A stretch of 64,000 bases of DNA, taken from NCBI GenBank assembly GCA_905221605.1, contig CAJNDS010000079.1, forward strand, positions 34,501 through 98,500, read 5' to 3'. Under the pieces are notes generated by a model. It was not told the DNA's origin, did not search any database, and saw nothing but the letters and a program-made list of their open reading frames with translations. The position numbers were made by a program, and so were the translations under genes. Positions within the stretch are counted from its first letter, which is position 1, and each line of letters begins with the position of its first letter. The stretch comes from Symbiodinium natans. Lineage: Eukaryota > Sar > Dinophyceae > Suessiales > Symbiodiniaceae. Positions 22,886 to 32,364 of the stretch are shown here, piece after piece.

Positions 22886-23507
22886 GAACTCGGACCAAGC
22901 ATCACAGAAGATCCGAAAGTGGCGTTCCCTGTCAAAGTGTTCCGACTATTGGGGCCAAACAATGTTCGTGAGCATGCGCCTGGGTTGCAGGAGGCCTCAG
23001 GACAGTTTAAGGAAGAGCAAGAAGCTGTGCCCCACAAGGATCTGATTGTGATGAAAAAGGCTCCCGGAAAATCGTTGAGCTACGTCATCGGGGCAGAATG
23101 CTTGAGGGATCTGGCAGGACGGGCTGCAAAGCCGATCTCATGCACATCTTCAGGAAAGTTGGCGAGTGCATGGCGAATTTTCACAGGACTGCAGCGCTAT
23201 TTTCCTGACGATTCTTGGCATTTCTGTCGAAACGCATGCAAAGTACATCGACAGCGCTTGAGTTCAGGCGGTATGGTGGCCGGCAGCGCAATGATGCCGG
23301 AGTCCAAAACATATTGTGGGATGAGGACGTGCAGTGACTTGCACTTGCCACGCCAACGCCACAGGTTGCAAAACTTCCACTACAAACCCTAACTTACCGA
23401 ACGGGCCCCACGCGTAAAACCCCGAGGAAACAGAGCATGTGACATTCATCGACCTTGGTTGCATGGGCAACAAGACCGACAAGACGGACGTGGAACTCTT
23501 CAGCCAG
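22886..23507 (+). pseudogene. Kinase-like phosphotransferase, degraded left copy
   Basis: Three exon-like blocks match the right-arm gene: an N-lobe from 22886 (AG|G) with FPVKVFRLLG and LIVMKKAPGKSL; a catalytic-loop exon 23268-23328 (61 bp); and a metal-binding-loop exon 23427-23507 (81 bp, TFIDLGCMGNK). Two lesions are specific to this copy. A 63-bp in-frame deletion after SYVI removes the helix containing EKWRTAIPEIGYLA. The catalytic-loop histidine codon is CGC (Arg) at 23287-23289, giving RNDAGVQN where HxDxxxxN is expected. Splice signals are kept. It is probably inactive as an enzyme, though expression cannot be excluded. Confidence 0.68.
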
Positions 23508-23879
23508 GTTCCTGCCTGCAAATGTAACGAGTTCAGGGTCTGGGAATTTCTTGGCATTTATGAAAACGCCTACCCACCCAGAGAATCCCAAACCATTAAA
23601 AAGTATGTATATTTTTCATCAGCAAGCCTTGTCCCCCAGCCTCACTCAGTCATGGAGCGGTCCACCCCACCCTCGAACTACTCAATCGTCCCGCGGCGGG
23701 AGGTGCGGGCACCGGGGCACCAATTCCAAAAGCAACCACGGCAAAAGCCAATCCCCAACCCGCCCTGGAACGAACTAGACCTTGGTCCGGATATGACCAA
23801 AAAACCTAATTTTGTTAACCTTATGTTGGTTGTTTTCCCCTCCAACCACTCAAGATGAGCCAAGGTGAGGGTGGGGTTG

Positions 23880-24002
23880 GGGAACGAAAAAATTCCATTT
23901 TTTCCCGTGGCCATTGGCAAGTTTGCCAACGGCCACGGTTTTTTGCCAATGGCCACGCTTTTTGTGCCAATGGCCACGGTTTTTTGAAAATGGCCATGGC
24001 CC
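23880..24002. repeat. GGCCACGG/TTTTTTGCCAATGG tandem repeat
   Basis: Four or five imperfect units of GCCAATGGCCACGGTTTTTT (about 25 bp) lie just outside the left arm, partly self-complementary (TTGGCAAGTTTGCCAA). Confidence 0.75.
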
Positions 24003-24004
24003 CC

Positions 24005-27000
24005 ATTAAGGCTTAAGTATACATATGAAAGAGAGTGTTTGGGGTTTATCAATTTCTCGGCTCTTGAGGGTTTAGGGTTTGGGGTTTGCAGGTCTAGGCT
24101 AAGGCGTCAGCCGAAGGCTTTCCAACTTCACTTTGACGCTTCGCACTTCACTGCTTACAATGCCCCGCTGCACCGCACTTTCCGGCGAGGTTGATTGCGG
24201 TTCATCCTGTCACAAGACATGTTCGCCCGATTTGTTAGGGAGACGTTGCTCGTGTTTATGAGTTTAGAGGAATGATGTCGAGGTTTTCATGTGTATATAA
24301 AAAAATACATACCCCTGTGTTTCCCATGAAGACCTATGTTTTTATGCAGTGGTTTCCGGTCGTGACCACGAGAAGCTGCGCTACGAATGAGGACCAGAAC
24401 GAGTCGTGTTTATGGCTTTTCCTAGCCTTTGTTTCCTACGCAAATACTGTATGTCCTGCTGCTTTCGGAGATGCTCGGTCGTTCGATTTGTATGCTAAAA
24501 TAGTGGTGCCGTCGCTATATTAGTGCGGTTGCTCTTTAACACTATGTTATTGTTGTATAAAGCTTCGATAGCAAAGTCGCTCCTTGCACTTCGTTCGAAC
24601 GGCACGTGGCGTGTCTGCTGTGTGACTAGCAGGTCAGATCAGACTAGCAGGTCAGATCAGTGAATCTAGATCGCCCCGCTACAAAGCAAAAGCTAGTAAC
24701 TCGCCACTGATTACTGCGCACTTGACCTCTGCTTAGGGTGGGGCGTCTAATGCTTCCAACTCTTTAGAGCGTAGAACTTGTTACCCATGTTGGCATGTTA
24801 TCGTGGGAACTAGAACCTAATTAGTAAGGCTATATATATATATGTACATAATCCAAGAAGTTCTATTCTTTCACTTCATACACGAGATCGTTGTTTTTTT
24901 AACGTGGGGTGCGGGGAGACGCCACATATGTGTATGCAAGGCAGCATGTGCGGTGTTGACCAAAGTTATTTGTAGTTTCAATAATGTTGTGCTTGGTTTA
25001 GTATCTGCCCTCCCCACCCCAGCAACTTCCCCCCCCCCCCCCGCGGCAAACAATTCTTCCGCGCTTTCCGAACGCCCTCGTCATCTGAAATGGGTTTGGG
25101 CGGGTTGAAGGGTTGAGAGCGGTTGAGGGCTGAAGAGAATAGCCTGTGGGGATTGATAGCTTCTCCCTCTGAAGAATGGGGCTGTGGACTAACCCGGATC
25201 GCCCAAGCAGTATACTACTGCTCTCTTGTGCTCTCTTGAAAGATTGTTTGGGCCCTTGCTTCGTGCGCAATATTTTCAGAGGGAATTATGTAAAGCTCGG
25301 CTCTAGAAATGTTCGGGGAATCTGAAGCGCGAGAATTGCCTTGAAGCTTGAGGGCTTTCTCCAGGATCCCTGGCCCAAGACTCCGCATTGTTCCGGCTAA
25401 CCTTATGAATATGGTGGGCGAGTTCTCGATATTCGGGATAATCGTAAGGTACTGACAGACCTCGTAGAACAATACATTCAAAGATATTTTAGTTCGTTCC
25501 AAAGCAAAAATGCCAAATAAGTTAAGCAATTTCGTTCACATAATTGGAGGTCAACACTACTTGTACTACTAGCCTGCATTTTCATCCTAGAAGCGGGGAA
25601 ACATGCAAACCTGTCCCATTTCTTCCAATATCCCACCCTTGAACATCATAGGATTGATTCAAAATATCTAGCTTACATCCAAATATGTTGACCAAACCAA
25701 TTTCAATATTTGCATTTTAAACTTGATATCTGGTTCGTCAAGAGATTATTTTTCAGTTCTATTCATGCAATCAATTGTCACGCGCCACGTCGGCAGCCGG
25801 ACTGGCAGGGTTTCTGGGAAAGGCCTCAAAAGAAGGGGCAGGGGTGCCGGGTGAGGGGTGTCACACAGGGCGGGAAAACCGCCCCCTTTCTAGGAGCTGC
25901 CGACAGGCGGGACCCCCCCCCCCCCCAAGGCATCGGTTTGCAGCTTCCAAGCGATGGGGGGGGGGAGTCCCACAGGGCGCGTCACAAGATTTGGCATGAT
26001 TGGAAGGGTTGGGTTAGGGGGAAGGAGACCGGATCTGTGTCTGCTTGTTCCAAACGCTTTTTTGGCAAGAAACCGAGGCGAGTAAACGAAGGGCATTCTT
26101 GCATTTTCAAGTCTTTAGGGAACCAACAACCACGAACCAAGACTTCGGAGAGTGTTGGTTCTTGGTTCTTGGTTCCCGGGCCCATGTGTTAAAACAAGTT
26201 GATAAACGTAGAATTTCTGGTTATTGTGTATATGTATACTCTTTGTTTAAGTGCGTAGGTAGTTCAGCTAGTGCTTTGAATTCCCTGAACTGTTTCCGTG
26301 GGTGCACGAAGTTGGCTGTACAGATACGGGACTTGTTGTACTGTCAGTTGTCAGGCATACGAAGAGTTTGGGGGTCCGAATGCTTTGGGAAGAATATGGC
26401 TGCCAGGTCGTGACCCGTCTTTCGACATTCCCAGCTTATGGACCTGAGCTTGCGGTTCAAGCCTCAGCGAATCTCAGCACACTTCCAGCCTTGTTCTGCT
26501 AACTTGCGCCCTAAATCATGAGCCTTTTCTTTGATGGGGGTACCTACGGTCCTATAGAGTGCATGGCTTCTTGCGCAGCTCAAGCCGCGTTGTCTCGATT
26601 CCAAGAAGGCAGGGCGGCAGGGGGCCTGTCTTTTCGCATCCATGCTGACCGTCATCCCGGTTCCTCGCATGTCTGCGATGAAACTGTCTGTCGGCTCACA
26701 TTTTGCAGATGCTTGAGTGTTTGTGGTTTGCGCGCCGCCCTCTATGATTTAGGATCATGAAGCCAAGGGGTCAGTCTGGGGCTAATCTGGTGTTGCGCAG
26801 GCTACAACCATGCGATGCAAGCTACGCCAGACGGCGAAGGATTGAGAACTGATTGAGAACCACGGTGCGCAGGTGGTGAGCTGGCGCATGCAGTCCAAGA
26901 TCTCTGGCTGGTCTTCTCCAGTACTTCCCCGTGTTCTCGGATACATTGCGTTTCGCCGGGCAGCAGAAAGAGGGCGCGAACCAGACCAGCATGATCAGCG

Positions 27001-27100
27001 TGGTTCTTGCATCCCTCAGCATTGCCGCGAATACCGTGGGGCTGGGCTGCTAAACTTCATGCTCGACGCGGGCCACTCTGGATCACCTCACTGAGAGCAT
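24005..27100. other. Spacer between inverted arms, left part; no supported gene
   Basis: AT-richer than the surroundings from 24240 to 25760, with a small tandem repeat of ACTAGCAGGTCAGATCAG x2 at about 24628-24662, a (TA)n stretch at 24832-24843 and C-runs at 25028 and 25914. No domain-bearing frame was seen on either strand. Confidence 0.45.
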
Positions 27101-27344
27101 CATTTTAACTGGGCTCTCCATGACTTCACAAAAACTACGCGGGGCTTGCTCAGCCTCCATGCCCAATGTGGTGTGTGTAGAGGCCACTGCTCAGCATGTT
27201 GCGCCCCCCACCCTGCCACCCCCGCCCCACCCCCGAAAAACCCTCTTCTGGCCCAGACCCCCATTCTGGGCTCGAAACTCTGGGCTTGGGGCAGATGAGG
27301 GATTCGACACTCATGAACGCTATATAGCTGCAAAAGTTTGGCGC

Positions 27345-27775
27345 AATGGAACCCGCGCGGACACGCGGACGCGCGGACACGCGGACGCGCGGACACGCGG
27401 ACGCGCGGACACGCGGACGCGCGGACACGCGAAACGCGCGGACACGCGAAACGCGCGGGCGCGAACACGCGGCGCGGACGCGCGAGCATGCGGACGCGCG
27501 GATGCACGGACAGCGCGGACGCGCGAATGCGCGGACACGCAGCCGCGCAGACACGCGGACGCGCAGACGCGCGGACGCGCGGAAACGCGGACGTGCGGAC
27601 GCGCGGACCCGCGGACCCGCGGACGCACGGACGCGCGGACGCGCGGACGCGCGGACTCACGGACGTGCGGACACGCGGACACGCGGAGGCGCGGAGGCGC
27701 AGACACGCGGACGCGCGGACATGCGCGCGGACTCGCGGATATGCAGACGTGCGGGCACGATGAACCACTGACGCG
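27345..27775. repeat. CpG-rich minisatellite, CGGACACGCGGACGCG units
   Basis: Over 400 bp made of 8-bp half-units GCGGACAC / GCGGACGC in a mostly 16-bp period, drifting toward the 3' end. A detached 60-bp patch recurs at 28308-28370. All six frames read through as Arg/Ala/Asp/Thr repeats, so the overlapping 140-230-codon frames are artefacts. Very high CpG density. Confidence 0.93.
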
Positions 27776-27994
27776 CGCACGGACGCGCAAAACTAAAAGC
27801 GCTCAGACCCGCGAACATATATAGGCGGATGTGTGCAAGCCTTTCGCTGGAAAACACATACCTCATCTAAGACTTTCGGTCTCGGAATGTGAAATCTTCT
27901 TGCGCGGCACTTGCAGCATATATGTCGGAAAAGTTCCCACAGGGTGGAGTAATTTTGTTTCGTAGCTGGCTTACAGAAAACTTTAAATGAACTG

Positions 27995-28300
27995 GGGCCA
28001 GTTTCGAGGCTGGGGGAGGGGGCCCAACCCTTCTTTTGTTTGGGGTTGGGTTTAAGGTTAACCCTTAACCCCCTCTCGGGGTCCAGCGGGGGGGTTCGGG
28101 TTGACATGGGGGGTTGGGTTTGAGGGTTTGGGGCTGTCTTAAGCAAACCCAACACCCCCTTCTCGGTCCAGGTGTCGGGGTTGGGTTTAGGGGGTCCTGA
28201 TGGGGGTGGTTGGGTTAATCTAGGGGGCTGTATTTCAAGCAAACCCAAACCGTACTAACCCCCCCTTCTCGGGGTCCAGATCGGGGGGTTGGGTTTAGGT
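27995..28300. repeat. Three-copy tandem repeat, ~90-103 bp
   Basis: Units share CTTCTCGGGGTCCAG (near 28072, 28161 and 28264), GGGGTTGGGTTTAGG and AAGCAAACCCAA. G/C-rich skewed strands; non-coding. Confidence 0.75.
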
Positions 28301-28395
28301 TACGCACGGACCCTTGGACGCGCGGACGCGCGGGGCGGACGCGCGGACACGCGGCGCGGACGCAGCTACCTGACGTTCATAAATCGGATTCGACA

Positions 28396-28423
28396 CCCCC
28401 CCCCCCCCCCCCCCCCCCCCCCC
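28396..28423. repeat. Poly-C run
   Basis: A run of about 27 C residues abuts the inner end of the right inverted arm. Similar C or G runs of 13-25 occur at 3061, 7219, 25028, 25914, 36290, 37367 and 58105. Lengths may be imprecise in an assembly. Confidence 0.85.
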
Positions 28424-28763
28424 GCCCCTTATTTCTCATCTTGAGTGGTTGGAGGAGGTTAACAAAATTAGGTTTTTGGGTCATATCCGGACCAAGGTCT
28501 AGTTCGTTCCAGGGTGGGTTGGGGATTGGCTTTTGCCGTGGTTGCTTTTGGAATTGGTGTGCCCGCACCTCCCGCCGCGGGACGATTGAGTAGTTCGAGG
28601 GTGGGGTGGACCGCTCCATGACAGAGTGAGGCTGGGGGACAAGGCTTGCTGATGAAAAATATACCTACTTTGTAATGGTTTGGGATTCTCTGGGTGGGTG
28701 GGCGTTTTCATAAATGCCAAGAAATTCCGAGACTCTGAACTCGTTACATTTGCAGGCAGGGAC

Positions 28764-29448
28764 CTGGCTGAAGAGTTCCACGTCCGTCTTGTCGGTCTTG
28801 TTGCCCACGCAACCAAGGTCGATGAATGTCACATGCTCTGTTTCCTCGCGGTTTTACGCGTGGGGCCCGCTCGGTAAGTTAGGGTTTGTAGTGGAAGTTT
28901 TGCAACCTGTGGCGTTGGCGTGGCAAGTGCAAGTCACTGCACGTCCTCATCCCACAATATGTTTTGGACTCCGGCATCATTGTGCTGCCGGCCACCGTAC
29001 CGCCTGAACTCAAGCGCTGTCGATGTACTTTGCATGCGTTTCGACAGAAATGCCAAGAATCGTCAGGCAAATAGCGCTGCAGTCCTGTGAAAATTCGCCA
29101 TGCACTTGCCAACATTCCTGAAGATGTGCATGAGATCGGCTTTGCAGCCCGTCCTGCCAGATCCCTCAAGAATTCTGCCCCCAAACAGTAGCCTTCTTGT
29201 GCAAGGTATCCAATCTCGGGAATAGCCGTCCTCCACTTCTCCGGGATGACGTAGCTCAACGATTTTCCGGGAGCCTTTTTCATCACAATCAGATCCTTGT
29301 GGGGCACAGCTTCTTGCTCTTCCTTAAACTGTCCTGAGGCCTCCTGCAACCCAGGCGCATGCTCACGAACATTGTTTGGCCCCAATAGTCGGAACACTTT
29401 GACAGGGAACGCCACGTTCGGATCTTCTGTGATGCTTGGTCCGAGTTC
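28764..29448 (-). CDS. Kinase-like (PKL-fold) phosphotransferase, right copy
   Basis: Exons on the minus strand: N-lobe from 29448 (acceptor GGCAG|G) to about 29150; 29003-28943 (61 bp); 28844-28764 (81 bp). Motifs in order are FPVKVF (candidate beta-3 lysine), LIVMKKAPGKSL (hinge-like) and EKWRTAIPEIGYLAQEGYCL. In an adjoining frame there is KVGECMANFHRT (alpha-E-like). Then come HNDAGVQNILWDED, which fits the HxDxxxxN catalytic loop (His codon 28984-28982), and TFIDLGC, the DxG metal loop. The last two exons join in phase 0 (GAC|GT...CGAG|GAA). The layout fits aminoglycoside/choline-kinase-like or ABC1-like kinases more than classical Ser/Thr kinases. The substrate is unknown. The junction between N-lobe and alpha-E exons is unresolved. 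Confidence 0.66.
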
Positions 29449-29863
29449 CTGCCCAAAGTGAGGTGTGAGAGGTTGAAATGACAACCAGCAGCCGCATTGA
29501 CCCTATCTGGAACCCCAAACCCTATGCAAATCACGCAGTAGGATAGATGCCCCCTCCATTTGGCTGCCTACGAAAACTTTCGACAGAGTCCTGAAAGAGC
29601 TTGCGGAACATTTGCTCCTCTACCAGTTGTGAAGGGGTAGACCTTGGCTCAAAGCTTTTCTAGGTTGGGGGCTCAGGATCTCAGATGGCGCGGGCGAGGG
29701 GCGGATCAAATTTTACCAGCTTCACCACCAACGTCTCACCTGAGCGCAATGTAGCCGCGAAGAGAGCTGAAAGCTGGGAAAGGCTTCCTGGCCTCCTCCC
29801 TTCACGAACCAGATGCCTGAGATGAAGCAAACCAAGCGCTCACTGATTCACAATTTTGCCTGC

Positions 29864-30061
29864 TTAGACATAGTAGGTCCTAGCATGCTGCCGTGTTTTG
29901 AGAGCGTGTCTTGCCGAAGTGCCTTCGTTCCTGCCACCGTGGAAGCCTTGCAAGGGCTCGAAGGTCGAGTGCAGTGAAGCTCCGATGGCTGTCAGGAGCC
30001 GTTCGCGCAGCGAAGGGCTCACTGGGTCGAATGCCATCACGCCGAGAGGCAAGTCTTGCAC
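29864..30061 (-). CDS. Unrecognised terminal exon in right arm
   Basis: Counterpart of 22273-22470: the acceptor is TTCGAG|G, the frame begins VQDLPLGVMAFDPV and ends ARTYYV-stop. Most differences from the other arm leave the frame intact. Lies 5' of the kinase-like gene on the same strand; a relation to it is unproven. Confidence 0.45.
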   Translation of the reverse strand: MQDLPLGVMAFDPVSPSLRERLLTAIGASLHSTFEPLQGFHGGRNEGTSARHALKTRQHARTYYV

Positions 30062-30644
30062 CTCGAAGCCCCGAAGGCCTGCGCCTTCTGCGCTTTATCA
30101 ACTCCTGCTCCTTGGCAAGGGCATTGGGAACGCCGCGGCAAGGAAGGGAACGGCAGACCAAAAAAAAGGTCGGCCATGCGACTCATGAAACCAGGAGAGG
30201 TGCTGGGGCTGTCAGGACCCTGACCTTGTGGCGTCAACTCCGGCGTCGGCGTCGACTGAGCACTTCGGGTTAACGGTCGGGGGGGCTGGATGGTCAATCT
30301 CTGCTCATTGCTTGCACACCCAGCCCTCTTCGGCAGTGTTTGCCTACTGCCCTGAAGAAGTGAAGGCACAGCCGTCGGAGCTTGCTGCATGGCCGATGCC
30401 TTAGAAGCATGCAAATCAAACTTCAGCCAACATGTGGAAGCTCAAAACCATAAACCCTGAACCCTAGACCCGAACTGTAGATGAGAGACCTCCAGGGAAA
30501 CGGGCGCAGAGGGCCCGATTGTCTTGAGCCGAAAGCTGAATAGCACGAAGTCGCAGGCCGCTTTTGGGACTGAGAGGGCAATGCAATCGATGCATCTGCC
30601 TCATGCAGTGCATTCTGAGACCAGCAAGGGCTTTGCAAGGCCTG

Positions 30645-31850
30645 CGTACACTGGACCAGGGCGTTAAGCCGCGGCAGGGTTGGCAAGGGGTTCCTGAACT
30701 TCTGTCGATTCACCTGTAAACAGAGCAGGTGTGAATGCAATGTCCCGTAAAACGTCGAATGACCCTGACGTCGGGTCGAAGCCGAAGCCTGCCCGAAGTG
30801 TGTATGGTGACCTGCCTTGCGCAGTGTCGCGTCTTGTGGCCAACTGTGGGAGTTCGGAAACTTAACATGAATCTTCGTAGCATGGCGTGTCCGCATTTCG
30901 GCCTCCAGGGTTTGTTGTACGGAGGCAAACCCTAGAACTCCTCAATTGGAAGCCCTGCAAGTTAGGGGTCGCCGCTGCTCTGTTGCATTCCGCCGCCAGT
31001 GCCGGATCAGTCCCACAGCCACCCATCATCGCGGATACTGCCGTCCGTGATGGTGCCTGACTTTGAGCAGCAACTTGAAGCATTGAAGTGAAATGAAGCC
31101 GTGGGATCTTCGGGGCTTCGGGCAGCTTCGGATTTCAAGTTGAGTTCGCGGATGCTCAGCTCGCCACCAGCAGCTTCGGAGCCGGCAACTCCACGCAGCT
31201 ACGCCCCAAGCCGAACCCTCAAAACCCTTAAAGTCCGAAAACCCCAAACCCCAAAGTTGCAAACGCACCGCACACCCGTCCGAGGTTCCGCAGCGCTCTG
31301 AGCGTGAGGCCGACGATTGCACAACATCAGCATGCAGGCGCCACGCGGGGACGTGATGTCAAAAGCCCCCCGAGACTTGCAACAGGGTATGCTAGGACCC
31401 AGAGTAGGTTTTTTTTCTCTTTTTGTCCCCTTTAAACCAAAAAGGGCGCCCTCGTTATTCCTAGGTTACTCGTGGGTCGAGTGTATAAAATAGATCCAAG
31501 GGGTCTCTGCAGCGGCAGCTATGGCATTCATGCCTCTGCTCTGTGAGAAGCCCCGAAAGAACAGTCCCGAGACATCCTCCAGATACTGGACCTTCAACGA
31601 ACCTTTAGCGAATGAATATGAATGCATCAGACAGCCTGAGATTCCTACGCCAACAAGCAACTTTCGACTTTCCGTAGCCCCGGAACCATAACGAAAGACC
31701 AGCGTCCCCAGGCGACCCCCAGCCCGGGCTGCGGGCCCGCAGCCGCCAGCGGTGCCATGCGGATGGCCAGAGAGTCCTGCTGCTCGCTTCACCTGGGGTT
31801 GTAGAGCAGACTTAGGCAAGAGGGGCTTCTTATTGACGGCAGTAGCCCAA
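30645..31850. other. No supported gene
   Basis: Intergenic-looking sequence with occasional AACCCTAAA words (31210-31260). Frames on both strands lack motifs. Confidence 0.4.
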
Positions 31851-31854
31851 CACC

Positions 31855-32360
31855 CATAAACTTCACTGATGCGTGCTTTCTGAAGACTTTACAGACGTGC
31901 GCCTTGGCTTCTGTGTTAAAAGAAGGGCAGATATCAACGCCGCAGATGTGCGCTGACGTTCTGTGTATCATTACGGGACAGCGGCAAGCAGCACATGGAC
32001 TTCGCAGATCTTCCTTTTGCTTTCTGTGTATAGTTTGTGGACCGCAGCAATAAGCACCTAGCCCTCACGGATGGGTGTTTTGGTTCCTGGGTTTCATTAT
32101 CGGATAGACTTCGCGGATATGCGTGTGGTTTGGGTTTATCAGTACAGGCCATCAGACAAACTCACGTTGACTTCATAGATGTGCGGTTTGGGCTCTGTGT
32201 TTCATTTGTGGATGATCGGGCTGTAGCACGACATGGACTTCACACGTGGGCGTTTCTGTCAGAGAGGTGCGCTTGGGTTTTTGTCCAGAAATTATCGGGC
32301 AGCAGCGAAGAAAGTGATGGTAATTTTTGACTTGTAGAGATGTGCGCTGCGGTTTGTGTG
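31855..32360. repeat. Degenerate ~62-66-bp tandem repeat, about 8 units
   Basis: The core GACTTCACAGATGTGCGCTT-like element recurs near 31885, 31932, 31999, 32060, 32108, 32170, 32235 and 32329. Each is followed by a TTTCTGTGT / ATTTGTGGA-like element. Units are 10-30% diverged, so this is an old minisatellite. No consistent reading frame. Confidence 0.78.
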
Positions 32361-32364
32361 AATC

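Larger units (their letters stand above)
21700..23858. repeat. Left arm of ~2.2-kb inverted duplication
   Basis: Nearly the reverse complement of 28436-30640. Outer end: CAAAGCCTTTGCTGGTCTCAG near 21700. Inner end: CCAACCACTCAAGATGAG near 23857. Differences are scattered substitutions and small indels, plus a 63-bp in-frame gap in this arm at about 23090. The similarity is high by eye (well over 90%). Confidence 0.93.
28436..30640. repeat. Right arm of ~2.2-kb inverted duplication
   Basis: Reverse-complement partner of 21700-23858. Contains the 63-bp segment missing from the left arm and the intact catalytic-loop histidine, so it is the less degraded copy. The arms are separated by about 4.6 kb. 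Confidence 0.93.

Noticed and set aside
27100-27866. Overlapping 130-234-codon frames on both strands rich in Arg, Ala, Asp, Thr
   Set aside because: They are all readings of the CGGACACGCGGACGCG minisatellite. A stop-free repeat unit keeps every frame open, so length is not evidence of coding.
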